64,000 bases of DNA, from assembly GCA_010015675.1 (NCBI GenBank), contig ML977034.1, positions 7,543 through 71,542 on the forward strand, in the 5' to 3' direction. Below, piece after piece: positions 47,391-59,100 of this stretch. The notes beneath the pieces were generated by a model. That model had not been told where the DNA came from and searched no databases. It worked only from the letters and a program-made list of their open reading frames with translations. Position numbers and translations under genes: made by a program. The number at the start of each line of letters is the position of its first letter. The stretch's first letter is position 1. The DNA comes from Byssothecium circinans (lineage: Eukaryota > Ascomycota > Dothideomycetes > Pleosporales > Massarinaceae).

Positions 47391-47567
47391 ATTATCTAAA
47401 AAAATATACTAAGTACTATACTTTAACTGAAAAGAACCCTTTTTATTAGCTTAATAAGTTCTTATATTGTACTTAGCCTTACTATAGTTACTATAGTACT
47501 AAATACCTAGTTATTATACTTTACTTTTACTTTCTACCTTTACTTTTTTATAGTTCTAAATAGTTCT
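47274..47567 (-). mobile_element. Pogo-H, fragment of the 3' end
   Basis: Inverted repeat ATATAGAGTACTATTC after TA 47272-47273, then the antisense transposase C-terminus. An expanded ATT trinucleotide run at about 47342-47385 encodes the Asp/Asn tail in other copies. The match stops at about 47567, where family U begins. Confidence 0.75.
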
Positions 47568-47570
47568 ATA

Positions 47571-47935
47571 ATAAATCTTACTATATACTCTTCATAATTT
47601 ATATCTAAAGCTACTCTGCTTCTTTTTAATAATATATTTCTAAACTATTAGCTTAATATCTTTTAGGATAAAGTTTAGATACCTTTAAATACTTAGCTTT
47701 ATCTACTTAATACTAGAGTACTCTTAACTCTAGATAGTATATAAGCCTTTTTTAGTTCCTAGATAGTTCTATAGTTTTAATTATCCTTTTATAAAAGACC
47801 TATTAATTAAGCTTTCTTCTTAGTTTATTACTTACATCTTTTATACTTTTATAATTATTTAGATCTAACTCTAGGCTATACTAAAGTTATATTAGTTAGC
47901 ATTATTATATTATAATTAAAACTCTTACTTTACTA
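47571..47935 (-). pseudogene. Family U, second copy (partial)
   Basis: Reverse complement of 19520-19870 with many transitions: the same INKLRRK and KTIELSR segments are readable on the minus strand. Only the first part of the family is present. Unidentified. Confidence 0.5.
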
Positions 47936-48027
47936 GTAATAGCCTATATAATATTATATCTTTATTTATTATATAATTAATTATAACCTTTATTAATAGT
48001 TTAAAACTATTTTTAACTATTATTACT

Positions 48028-48690
48028 ATGTATATTAAGACTTATAGTAAAGTTAAGATACTAAAGACCTCTTAATAACTAAAGCTTTTAAGTTTAAAAC
48101 TTCCCTCTCTTTATTCAGTTAGATTACCTTTATATAAGCTACGTAGGATTATACTAAGGTAGAAATATAAAGACTACTAAAAACCTAGTAAAATTAAAGC
48201 TAACTATTAATATCTATTAATATCTATCTTACTACTACTAAAAAAAGGTAAAGTTACCTAATTAACTACTTAAAGTAAAGATATTAATAAGTATCTAAGT
48301 CTCTAAGAGCTATATATTAAACCTCTTAAAGATAACTAACTAAAAAAGAATATTATAGGACTATCTATATAAGATAAACCTTCTTATACCTTAACTAAAT
48401 TAGAATACAACTAACTTTTTATTATATAAATTAAGGAACTAAAAGGCACCTCTTTAGTACTATATATTCTTATACTAACTATTAAATAAGAACCTTATTA
48501 ATCCTACTACTAATCTAAATTTTTATTAACTTAGCATTAGAATAAGCTTTCTAAGTAGATACTTAAAATTAACCTACTAAGTAATAGTACTAACTTTATA
48601 TTTAGATAATAATAAGCTTTAATACTAGACTAACTTATTATTAATTTAGACTATTACCTAAGTAAGCGCGCTTATAAAGCTAAAGTTTAG
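48028..48690 (+). pseudogene. Unidentified ORF-like stretch read through RIP stops
   Basis: From ATG 48028 a plus-strand frame runs about 220 codons with many TAA/TAG but no TGA, as expected for a RIP-hit gene. Composition suggests a Lys/Pro/Thr/Ser-rich disordered protein before mutation, ending SKRAYKAKVQG. No domain recognised; 47936-48027 before it holds nothing clear. It may belong to an element whose other parts are absent. Confidence 0.35.
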
Positions 48691-48695
48691 GGTTA

Positions 48696-49695
48696 ACGTA
48701 AAGTACCACCGAACCGCGCACACCACCAAACCGCGCAGAAATGCTTGGCAAGTAACATCAACTAGTATTATCTTAATAACAAAGCTAAATCTTAATATTT
48801 TCTTTTAAAATTTTAAACCTAGATAGATATGTATATAAATTAATCGCTATTAAAAATTTATAGCTATAGCTGACGTAATAAAATGGTTATTAGTAAAAAA
48901 GGAAATCTTAGGTAAAACCTACCTTTACCTATAGATTAATAGCTAAACGTTAGTAATATACTATATAACTTTTAAGACTTACTTATTAGTATATTAGTTA
49001 ATAGCTATTAAGTTATTATAGCGTGCAGCCTAGGTTTAATACTATAATAGTAGATGTAAGGTAGAGGGTAAGAAAAGTTAAAAAACCTTCTAAATAAAGT
49101 CATATATATTAGATATCTCTACTTTCTTCTCAGGAGGAGGATAGTATATATTAAATAAAGCTATATATAAAGTTTAAAGTAAGTAAATACCTCTAAAACT
49201 AAAACATCTAGCTTTGGAAGTATAGGTTTTTAAAAACTTTAGACACTGCCTTATTATAAAGCTTATATAAGCTAATTTCTAGTAGCTAACTATTTATATA
49301 ACTTCTATATATATATATAAAGTATATCTATAGATAAAAAGTAAGAATATCTAGCTATATAAAATTTTAATTATGTTTTTCTAATTTTAGGTATCTCTAC
49401 CCTCCCTACGCTAATTCTCTAATAGGTCTAGGCTGCACGCTATAATTTTAGTACTAATAGGTATATTATATATATATATATACTAGCTCTAAAGTTATTA
49501 TAATTTATTAAGCTAGTTTATTAGGTGTTGTAGGGTATAGAGCTTAAGCGACCNNNNNNNNNNTATATATAGCTGTATTTAAAATTTCAGCTTAATAGCT
49601 CTATTATTTAAATTGTTATTAAGGGTTGAATATTTGATTTTCCGCCAAGCATTTCTGCGCGGTTCGGTGGTGTGCGCGGTTCGGTGGTGCTTTAC
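48696..49695. mobile_element. Family M copy 5 (most complete interior)
   Basis: Left repeat ACGTAAAGTACCACCGAACC after TA 48694-48695; the right end runs to ...GGTGGTGCTTTAC, where Gypsy-4 interrupts it at 49695. Orientation is opposite to copy 4. The roughly 1-kb interior is AT-rich without coding capacity. It gives the only near-complete view of family M apart from the 10-base gap. Confidence 0.85.
49554..49563. other. Assembly gap (10 N)
   Basis: Lies between GAGCTTAAGCGACC and TATATATAGCTG inside family M copy 5, the same internal point as the 730-base gap in copy 4. Confidence 0.99.
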
Positions 49696-50186
49696 TGTTA
49701 CCGAGGGGAATACTTGCCGGATCCTAATCCGTGTGAGGGGAGGTTGGTTGGTGTAAAGTGTATACGTTAGGTAGTAGGCTTTAGTAGTTTAAGAGTTAAA
49801 CGTACGAAGCAACTAATTCTATAACGAACTATAGAATAACTAAGTATCAATCTAAGTAAGAGATAAACTAATAAGAGTTAACTACGAAGAATTAAAATAA
49901 GAAAGATAAAGGAAATACGTCTAGTCTTTATACTGCTTATTCTATTTCTTTGTTATATCCTTTGCTACGTCTGCTACGTCTGCTACGTCCGTAGCAAACG
50001 TATTAAACTAAGTAATAGGCGCTACGTCTACTACGCCCTCTTAGCACGTAGTACACTAAGCACGTTACTTAACCTACTAATATAAACCTGCTTTGTACAT
50101 CGTCGTATTACTATCCTCTAGGCTTAACACTTTTTACGCTTGCATTATTTAGCTCTAGATACCTTGTATCCTTCTTGTTTGTAACA
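49696..50186 (-). repeat. 3' LTR of Gypsy-4
   Basis: TGTTACCGAGG to TTGTAACA, 491 bp. The terminal part matches the other Gypsy LTRs but the middle differs, with tandem TGCTACGTC units near 49970-49990. Confidence 0.85.
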
Positions 50187-50261
50187 TTATTCCCTTCTTT
50201 AGGATTATCATCCTAATAACCTAAAAGGTCTAGCAGCTGCGCCGTATCTAGCTATAGCTAA

Positions 50262-50270
50262 TATATAAAG
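50262..50270 (+). promoter_or_regulatory. TATA box of the antisense ORF, Gypsy-4
   Basis: TATATAAAG in TAGCTAATATATAAAGCGC, 68 bases before ATG 50338. Confidence 0.6.
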
Positions 50271-50337
50271 CGCCCGCCTTTTTTATTAACTATAAGATTA
50301 TATCCTTTTTAGACGTTTCGTAATCTTACGCTTAACT

Positions 50338-50870
50338 ATGCCTAAAGTCTCGTTAACTAATTACAAATAATTTTGTTTTGCCTAGATCTAAGCTATACTA
50401 CGTCGTAGCGAAACTATGTCATCGTTATTATAAAAAAAGCCTTCGTTGTCTTTTATTATTAGAAGGCAATTGCGTTAAGTGCGTTTTAGCTAAGGCGAAG
50501 TCCTTTCTTTTTCTTTCTAAGGAAGAGTTCGCTACTCTAGCTTAGAAGTGCCAATGGCTTTGTCGTAAGCTTTAGGAAGTTAAGCGACGTAAAGTTAAGC
50601 TTAATTATTAAAAGTTAGATCTAGAAGATTAGTTAAACTTAACTACTAACAAAGAGTAAAAGTTATTCGCGGACGAGAAAGCGTCTATTACTAAATTAGA
50701 AGCTCTTAAAAAGAAGATAAATATTTAAAAAAGCTTTGCTAGGGAATCTTATATGGGTGCTACTAAAGTTTCTTTATCGCTATAATCTAGATTACTAACT
50801 AACCTAGGATAGCTATAAGCTAATCTTCCTTCTTTCTTTAATCTTTCTTTTAATTCTTTTTTATCTTTTA
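50338..50870 (+). pseudogene. Antisense Cys-rich coiled-coil ORF of Gypsy-4
   Basis: Starts MPKVSLTNY after the conserved context CTTAACTATGCC. Further on, a shifted frame shows CVKCVLAKAKSFLFLSKEEF and a Lys/Glu-rich helix. The frame change near 50460 points to an indel. The sequence is diverged from Gypsy-1 to -3, but position, start motif, Cys pair and coiled coil are kept. Confidence 0.55.
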
Positions 50871-50949
50871 ACTTTTCTACTCTCTTAGCTAATTCGGAAC
50901 TGCTGCCCTTAGATACTATTGGTGATATTCTTTTACTAAATCTTTATAG

Positions 50950-53900
50950 CCCGTAAGATTCCGTATTAGTTCCTAGGTATTCTAGTTGTCTAGCTAGTCT
51001 TTCTACTTAACTAAGTACTTCTATTAACTCTTAAATTTCCGTAGGTCTTTAATTTCCTCGACCTCGTAGTCTTCATCTTTAAGCTTAACTTGTATCTTGA
51101 TTTTAGCGTCCGGTGGTGCTAGTTTAAGGAGTAATTTATAAAAAATAAGGTATATGCGTATACTTTTAGGGAGTTCTAGCTTGAACGTTACCGGTCCTTT
51201 AGCCTCTAGGATTTAAAAGGGTCCTATTTAGAGGTTATCTAGTTTGTCGCATAGTTATTTAGTTTTTAAATTTTTTTATAATAAAAAAACTTTATCTTTT
51301 TCTTTAAAAGTTAGTCCCTTAAGCCTTTTTTTGTTTCCTAATCTAGCTGTCGTAAGGTTCTTTTAAGCAATTCGTTAGCTTAATTTATCGTATAGTTCGC
51401 GAAGTAGTCGTGCCTTATTATTAGCTTTAGCTAAAAGACTCTTAACATCTTTAGGATTTTAATAAGTAGTCAGCTTATATCCGTAATTTGCGTAGTGCAG
51501 TAAGTATCTTATAGTTAAGGATCTTATACTATTATAGGCTAATTGTACTATTAGCAGGAGTTTAACCTAGTTGTTTTATAGCTTGTTAGCGTACATCCTT
51601 AGATACTATTCTAGTGTCTAGTTTGTTTGTTCCGTTTAACTATCTATTTATAGGTAGAAGCTAGTTGAAAGCTTTTTGTTAACTTCTAGCTTCGTAAGGA
51701 ACGTGCTTTAATACTTAGATGTAAATAGCATTCTATGATTAGTAATAAACTATTCTAGCATACTATATTAACTAACGAGTACCTTAGTTACTTCGTAAGC
51801 TATTTTTTTTAGCTATAACTATTTCTTCTATTAGTATAAATATTAATGCTTTAGTTAATTAGTTAATAATTACTAATATTAAGTTGCATAACTATACTAA
51901 TCTAGGTTTTAACAATTTCGGGAGCTTTATAATAAAATTTATCGTAACGCTAATCTACAGGCGTGCGGGTAGTCTTAGCAATTAGAGTAATCTGTAAGGC
52001 TTATATCTCTTAGGCTTATTCTTAGAATATGCTAAACAGTTGCCTATCGCGTTCTAAACCGCTCTTCGTACGTTAGGTATCAAGTACTCGTTCAAAATCC
52101 GTTAAACTATTTCTTTAAGCTTTAGGTGTCTATATTCTTTAGACTCGTATAGCTTCCGTATTAAGGTTAATGTATAAGCTTCGTCTAGCATAATCTATTA
52201 TTCTTTATCCTAGGGTAGTCCTACCCTAAGGTGCCTAATTAAGTCGTATTCTGCTCTTTATTTTTAGGTCAATTAATTGTAATCTACAAAGTTATGTACC
52301 TCTAGTCCTTAATAATTAATCTTAGCTACCTTAGTTAACGAGGTCTTGCTAGGCCTTTAACTAAGTTCTTTAAGCTTTTCGTCTTATAGCTGCGTAACTT
52401 TAGCTACCTTAGCTAGCTATTTAACTAAAATCTTTTAGACTAACTATAGTCTGTTATAGACCAATTGTCTATTAGTCTCTTTTCGCAAGACTGCATCGTG
52501 CGTAATAGGTTGATTTGTTTCCTAAAGGTTAGATCTTTAGCTAAGGGCGTCCGCTGCTTTATTTAGCAATCTTAGGCGGTAATATACCTTAAAGTCGTAA
52601 TCTACCATCATCTTAGCCTATCTAACCTATCGTTAGTTAAGTTTCTTAGTTATTATAAAACTTATTAAGTTCTAGTAATCTAAATATACTTCTATCTAGT
52701 ATTTAGCGCTTACTAGCTAGGCTTGCTATTCTTTAAAGGCATCTACTATCGCTAGTAGTTCCTTGTCGTAAACGTCGTAGTTAAGTTTTACTCTTAAGAA
52801 CTTTTAAGAGTAGTAGAATACTAGTTTCTACTTCCTATCTTTACTTTACTATAAAAGGATTACTCTTAAGGCGTAGTCTAATGCATCTGTTTCTACTCGC
52901 AGTAGCCGTTCCAGGTCGTATATCTGTAGTATAGGGGCTAATAAGAATAATTCTTTTAGCTTTTTAAAAGCTTTCTATTATTCTTGTTTCTGTTAGAATC
53001 TCTTCTCCTTCTTAGTAATTTCTATAAGAGGCGTTGTAGTTTTTAAATATCCTATAATAAACTTTTAGTAAAAGTTAGCAAATTTTAAAAAAATTGCACG
53101 TCTTTTACTATTTTAGGTTTTATCTATTTTTTTTATAGTTTTAACTTTCTTTAGGTCTATAGCGATGCTATCTCGTGAAATAATAAATCCTAAATAGTCT
53201 ATTTTTATAACATAGAATTCGCATTTCTTAGGCTGTAAAAGCAATTAATACTTTTTAAGCTTTTTAAGTACTTTCTTAACGTGTTTAATGTAATTTTTAA
53301 GCGTTCCTAAGGTATACACTAGTATATCGTCTAAGTACGTAGTTATAAAAATGTCTAAGTATTTATAAAGTACCCTATTAACAAGCGCTTGGAACGTTGC
53401 AGGTGCGTTCGTTAATTTAAAAGGCATAACTGTGTATTTATATAAACTATACTAGGTCTTAAAAGCCGTCAGCCATTTGTAGCCCTTAGCTATCCGTATT
53501 TAATAGAATCCGTTTTATATATTAAATTTTGTAATTTACTTAACTCTTTAGAGGCAGTCTATAAGTTCTTAAATTAAAAAAAAAAGGTAATAGTTCTTCT
53601 TTATAACGCAGTTAAACTATTTATAATCTATACAAAGTTACAGCTTTTTATTCTTCTTTAAAATAAAAAGGATTAGTAAAGCTATTAAGCTTATACTTTC
53701 TTATATATATCTTTACTTTACATTTTTTTAATATACGTTTGTAGTTTCTTTTATTAATTTTATGTAAGCAGATATATTAGTCCTAGGCGCAACTTCGTGC
53801 TTTTTTTTAAGTAAATCTCTTAATCCTATTCCTAGTAGTCTAGTAATGCAGTTTCGTCTTATTCTTTAAATAAATCTTAAAATTCCTCGTATTTTAGTAG

Positions 53901-54030
53901 TATTGTAGGTTAGGGTTCGTCCTTTATAGGCGCAACTCTCCGTATCTAGATAACTCCTATCTGCGAAAGGTCCTTTTTATAGATCTTTTTAATTTTATAA
54001 GGCAATATTTTGCTAATCTATCTAGTCTAA
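50950..54030 (-). pseudogene. Gypsy-4 pol (truncated at the protease)
   Basis: RT box YLDD at 53337-53326, inside a 60-codon segment free of stops (53427-53245, MPFKLTNAPATFQALVNRVL). RNase H and integrase follow toward lower coordinates, and the chromodomain lies near 51085-50980 (reverse of CTCGTAGTCTTC). It lacks the protease N-terminus and gag. Confidence 0.88.
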
Positions 54031-54037
54031 CTAAGTA

Positions 54038-54549
54038 GATAGTCAAATTTCTCCTACGCTCTCTTTCCTACTATAGTTAGTAAGCGGCGCTGCTTTTCTT
54101 AGGTTTTAATCACTCTTAGCTTACCTACCCTTTAGGCTGCTTACCTGCTGCTTAGTTATATTGCTCCGCGCTCTACTAATAGCTAATTGTACTCATTTAC
54201 GAGTTAGACAAACCCTTACGATTCTGTTAAGTCTAGATAAGAAGGATGCTTAGAGGCAGGCTTTAGGCTCTAGGGTGCGTTTTAAAAAAGAGACAGAATT
54301 GTCCCTTAAGGACTAGGAATAAAATAGGCCCCCTCGCCTTACGCCTCTTAGCGTTCTATAATATAGCGCTATCTCTCCATGCTAAGGTAGCTTTTGCTAT
54401 ATCTTTATAGTATAAAGGCACTATCGTGCTACTAGGTTAAGCTTACTTAACTACCTTAGCTATTACTGTAACTCTCTTATCTTCTTAGCAGCATTACTAT
54501 TAGTTTTAGAACTTTGTGCTATTTCTTGTTCTATTTCTTACATCGCAGC
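54038..54549. other. Sequence upstream of the DUF3435 gene, no gene seen
   Basis: Less AT-extreme than the neighbouring Gypsy-4, unrelated to other families in the window. Contains CTTACCT repeats (54119-54155) and no ORF. It may include the outer end and promoter of the element that carries the recombinase. Confidence 0.4.
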
Positions 54550-57500
54550 TTCTCGTACCATCGATATGCTGTAAAAGATTTCGCTAGAAGCCTTCTTTAA
54601 GCGTGCTAGTTAGAACGTAGCTATAGAGAAGAAGAAAGATAGCGTCAACGAAAAATAGGTTTTAAAAGAGCTTTAGCTAAAGATAAAGAAAAACTATAAG
54701 CGCGTATTAGTACTATAGGATTAGTAAGTCTACACTAGTATCTCTAAGCCTAGTAAACCTTACTAACATAAAATTTTGAAACTAGATATAAGAAGTTAAA
54801 TCTAGGGGCGAATCTAAACACTATTAAGACATCTAAGAACTACGTTATATCTATTACGCTTAGAATTAAGGGTAAGTATAGTAACGAAAAGCTAGGCTTA
54901 TAAACTATAGTCTAGTACTATAAAGACTTTACTACTAGCTAGAGGCAAGCTAGGATAGAGAAGGAATAGGAAAGTAAGGAAACAAATAAAAAGAGGAAGA
55001 AGAAAAAGCTAGTAAAGATAATAAGCTTAAACATAATACTGTCTACCTTAAATATAAGTCTACTACAGCTAGCTAGGCGTTTTATAGCATTAGTACTAAT
55101 TGCATAGTATAGTTTATTAAGTACGAGCTGTATAATATCCTTAAGCTACCCTTTAGAAAGAGACTGCGGTAATACAGCTCGCAAATTTATTTTTTATACC
55201 TAGGAACACAGTAGTGGAAGAACGATTAGTTTGTACTTTTAAAGCTATAGCATAGAGTTAAAGTATAGGCTCTTACTATAGCCTATATTTTTAGCACTTT
55301 AAGAATTAGCGAATTTATAGAATCTACATGTCGCCTTAGATCAAGTAGGGGCTTACGTTTTCAAGTATATCTATTTTAAAGTAGCCTATATAAATGTTGG
55401 ACTGAACAGTACTTGACTGTTCCGGACGGTTCAGTACCGTTCCGGCTTAGCGTCGGCTCCTGCCTATATAGTCGCCTCTCCTGAGCTATACTGCTCCACA
55501 CACAATTCATCACTTTCTCATCGCATGCTCTCGGGTCTCTACTGTCCAACAATAAACTAACAGCGACGAGTTAGGAAACAATCTTCGCTGTCTTTTACAA
55601 CAAGTGCGGTAACATAGAATTTGCTATATAACTCTAGCAAGACGCGAAGTGCATAACGTTGACTCTAAATAAAAGGTAAAATTAATGCTTATTACATACG
55701 CACTTAACACTAATTGTAAAATAGACTAAAGCACGCGTTGCATAAAAATATTAAAACTCGCCCACTATTTTGTAATCTAATGCTTGTAATAGTTGCTATG
55801 TACATAGCAAGAAATGCATTTAAAGATTATAAATTAATAAACAAGGTTCTAGCACTAGAACTTTTATAAAATAAATAAATAATTTAACTCTACTAGAATC
55901 TAAGCATCTAAGACCTGCCATTCTTTAAGGGAAGTAATAGAAAGATAGAGACTGCAAGCGCATTTAGCTAATATCTTTAAAAATAAGGCTTTTGTGCCGG
56001 CTATAACGAACCCCTAATAGTGCATAATTTTAGAGCGAAGGGTTTAATCCTTACTAGTACGTATACTATTCTATAGCACTTTATATACCTAACTCATGCT
56101 ATATACAGATAGAAACTATTCGTAGGATACAAGAATAAAATAGAGTAGATAGCGTAACCTAGTAGTATATCGTAATTATTACGTAGCTAATAATGCTAGA
56201 GTAGATAGTTAGGCTACCTTCTTCTACGACAAAGACTATCGCACGGATATTGCGGACCTTTTTTGTTTCTTGCTTATTACTTAGAATCTAGAGCTGTAGT
56301 AGTCGCTACTAGCAGAAAAGCAACACAAGCTTAAGCAAAGCGTTAAGTTTAAGGATATTAAAGCAAAACTTAAGGATCTTTCTTTAGACGACGCACTATT
56401 AAAGAATAAACGCAAGAAGTTGCAGGCCTAAAAATAAAAGCTAATTTTAGAAGTACTTTATAGGTGTTAAGGAGAATAGTCTACTTAACCCACAAGCAAA
56501 GTTAACACCTATATAAAAGAATGCACCGGCCGTTATAGAACTATATTCTAATAAGTGCGAAAACTTATGCTAGTGCGCGACTATTTAGTGTCTAGCATGT
56601 TTGTTAAGGCTACTATACATAGCGATGTAGGTAAGGCTATCCTCTAAGATCTAGTTAAGCTCTATTTGCAAGAAAAGAAAGTAGCATTCTAACTAGGTCT
56701 AGAGCTAGATAAATGCTACTATTTAAAAATAAGCTTTACGCTAAAGATTTATAGGTACGTAATCCTACCTATTGTTATAATGTAGCGTCTAATTAAAGAA
56801 TATCTAATAGTTAACTAGCTACTATACGGTAGAAACACATACTTAGTTGCCATCGAAAGTAGCTTAAGAAAAGCTACGAGTTCGTAGAATTTTGCTTTCT
56901 CTGTAGCGGATAGTTCGTTGGCTGAGGAATAGAACGCTCATTGCAAAGCCTATTTAAACAAGCCTAAAATAATCCCTACGCAGTGCAACCTACTAATCTA
57001 CGAAGAAGCACTTGCTGCTCTAAGGTTCTATCTTAACTATTTAGGCGATAAGTCCGTACTCCTTATAATGCGAATATAGCAGTTCTTTAAGACGGCTAAA
57101 TAAAAAGACTATATCTATAATTAGCATTCTAAAGATTCTAAGTTACTAATATGCCCTCTAAGCAAGCTCTATTATAGAGAGTTATTTACGTTATTATAAA
57201 AGCTTTAGTTTTATCTTAAAGACGTCTACTATATTAATTTTAAGAGTACTCTTAAAAGGTCTAGGTTAGTAGACGGAGGGAGACCTAGACTAACTAAGCA
57301 GATATACGTTAATAAGAGATAGCTATTAAGATAGAAGATAGAAGATCTAATATATAAATTTATTAACAAAAGTTATACAATTTAGAACTAAGAGAAAAGG
57401 TTAATATTTTACTTTACTCTACTTAAAGCCCCATCTTCTACTAGCTTGGGCTCCTCGCTAATCTCGGAAATTATATTAGATTAAAACAAAAGCAAAGATA

Positions 57501-57590
57501 ATACGCTACTATTCTTGTAGTGTAGCGAATTGAGGAATAGTCTTAATAATAAAGATAGTCTTAGTAATAGAGCTAATAATAAGAATTAAG
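54550..57590 (+). pseudogene. DUF3435 tyrosine recombinase (Starship captain-like), RIP-degraded
   Basis: Reading through RIP stops, the N-terminus is Lys/Glu-rich. The first catalytic box reads RISEFIESTCRLRSSRGLRF from 55302, matching the R-x-x-E-x-I-E-S-[ST]..RGSGRGL pattern I know for DUF3435. The second box reads VHNFRAKGL (HxxR at 56023-56034). The third reads VVYRNYYVANNARVDSQATF, with the candidate Tyr at 56168-56170. Downstream come LPAEKQHKL-like and KAKLKDLSLDD segments and a Cys/His-rich tail (FCFLC at 56890, HCKAYLNKP near 56939, CPLSKLYYRE near 57155). Boxes lie in different frames, so there are indels or introns. A Copia solo LTR cuts it at 55395. Captains drive excision and integration of Starship elements; single DUF3435 copies also exist. 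Confidence 0.8.
55395..55551 (+). mobile_element. Copia-1 family solo LTR (157 bp)
   Basis: This is the reverse complement of the Copia-1 LTR with four differences from the copy at 31211, all transitions. Flanked by ATAAA on both sides (55390-55394 and 55552-55556). It inserted into the recombinase pseudogene directly after the first catalytic box. It is almost unmutated although its surroundings are heavily RIP-hit. Confidence 0.95.
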
Positions 57591-57779
57591 AGCATATTAG
57601 TAAGATTAACTACCTAAAGAGTAGTTACCTACAAATTCTAATAGATAAACAAACGATATAACGTTTTTAGAGACTAGAGAAGCTAAGGTAAATAAGGAAA
57701 ATAATAATTTCTAGAGCGCAAACTTTTACGAGGAGTCATCGCCTAGGCTTTAGCCTAAGTGCGCTCTAGCAGCGTGCCT

Positions 57780-58120
57780 TAAGTCTAACCCAGCTCTTCC
57801 CACCTAAGAGGATGATAAAGTTGAATATAAGATTGTTTAAGGTTTAAGGGCCTATATCTTTAGAGGAAAGCTTAAATACCGCGTGGAATAGCTTAGCTAC
57901 AACGATAATCTAAAGTAGTCTAACGCAGCTAACTTCAAGAATAGCCTATACAAGCTCTATGACATTTATAAAGCTAATCTAACCTAACTTAAACCTCTAC
58001 AAAGGCTAGATTACTAGATGCAGTGCTAGGAGGAGGATAAGGACGCTAGCGACTATCTAGATAACAACAAGCTAATAAATAGATAGCGTAGAAACTTCGC
58101 TAAAGAGAAAGATTAAAAGT
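57780..58120 (+). pseudogene. Chromodomain protein remnant
   Basis: A plus-strand frame reads through RIP stops with an acidic lead-in (EDDKVEYKI) and then GLRAYIFRGKLKYRVEQLSY, NLKQSNAANFKNSLYKLYD and KPLQRLDY. This is the fungal chromodomain pattern R-G-K-L-[KQ]-Y-x-V-x-W-x-G-Y ... N-F-x-N, with the aromatic-cage Trp residues turned into stops (TGG to TAG). It lies about 200 bases after the recombinase on the same strand. It is not the chromodomain of the Gypsy elements here, whose sequence differs. It could be the C-terminal part of a larger gene. Confidence 0.6.
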
Positions 58121-59100
58121 TAGATATTAGTAGAATGTTTTACTTAGATTGTAATAATAAGGTAGGCTTAGGTAGAAAGTTTTCGCAGATTTAAATAGTC
58201 TTAACGTACGGTTAATATTGCGCACTAAGAGGGTAGAAATCACGTTAGAGCCTTAGTATTACTACTATAGCTAGGCTTATTAATAGCTTTAACTTAGATT
58301 TCCTAGATTGTACAGAGGTGCTTAAGTTGGTATTAGATAAATAAAGTACGAGGCAATAGTGCTATTATGCTATCTACTAAAATAGCATTCTTTACATCGC
58401 CCTCTATAATTAACTAAGTTTTAAGAAACGATACTATTCATGTTAGTATCTTAATTCTAATACTATTGTTATAGAACGCTAACATATAGTAGATCCTTAG
58501 CATCTTAATGTATATAAGATTAAGAGGGGCGCATTTAGTAACAATAATAAGAAAGGATAATATAGGTCAATATATTAGTTTGGACATTAGCTTCGTGGAC
58601 CTTAAGAATAGTATAGAAGGGGTAGATACAGTGCAAGCCCGCTAACTTGTTAACGTGCACAATGGGTCTGCGGATCTTAAGATAATACTTTAGGAAGAGA
58701 AGGAGGAGAAACATATTAAAAGGCTACAAGAAAAAATAGAGGAGAAATCTTAGTAATAGATAAGACCTTATACGTTATATTGTTTTTATACTGCTAATCG
58801 TTTCTAGTGTTAAGAACTAACAAGTTACAAGACTAACTAAAGGATCTTGTACGCACCTATTTAGATAACTAGATAAGGCTCCTCGAATTAGAATATCAAC
58901 CGACGTAACTATAAGGCCTATCAAAGAAAGGAGGTATTTAGATGTAGAGTAATTTTAGAAATATTTTGCTCTAGTAGAGCTTGCTACGTTAGTGTTAAGT
59001 ATATAGCGTATTATCTCTACTATATTAACGGAAACCTTTGTCTTAATAAGATTAGAAGGCTACTAACTTAGGCGTTCTTATTATAGAATTTATATAGAGC
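58121..59100 (+). pseudogene. Coding-like sequence after the chromodomain, unidentified
   Basis: Plus-strand frames with only TAA/TAG stops continue in segments: MFYLDCNNKVGLGRKFSQI near 58137, a Cys/Tyr-containing part near 58360, a Glu/Lys-rich helix (EEKEEKHIKRLQEKIEEK near 58700) and a basic Cys-containing part near 58930. The segments may belong to the chromodomain gene or to a second gene. No family recognised. Confidence 0.35.

Larger units (their letters stand above)
49696..54037 (-). mobile_element. Gypsy-4, 5'-truncated chromovirus of a diverged subfamily
   Basis: Minus orientation. It keeps the 3' LTR, antisense ORF, chromodomain, integrase, RNase H and RT, and ends in the protease region at about 54037, where similarity to Gypsy-3 stops after TCTAACTAAGTA. 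Gag and the other LTR are missing. It is inserted in the tip of family M copy 5 (TTTAC at 49691-49695 is one possible duplication arm; the other is not in the window). Confidence 0.9.

Noticed and set aside
1..54037. Centromere or subtelomere
   Set aside because: AT-rich nested transposons are common in both, but no telomeric TTAGGG run, no satellite array and no subtelomeric helicase gene is visible, so location cannot be decided.
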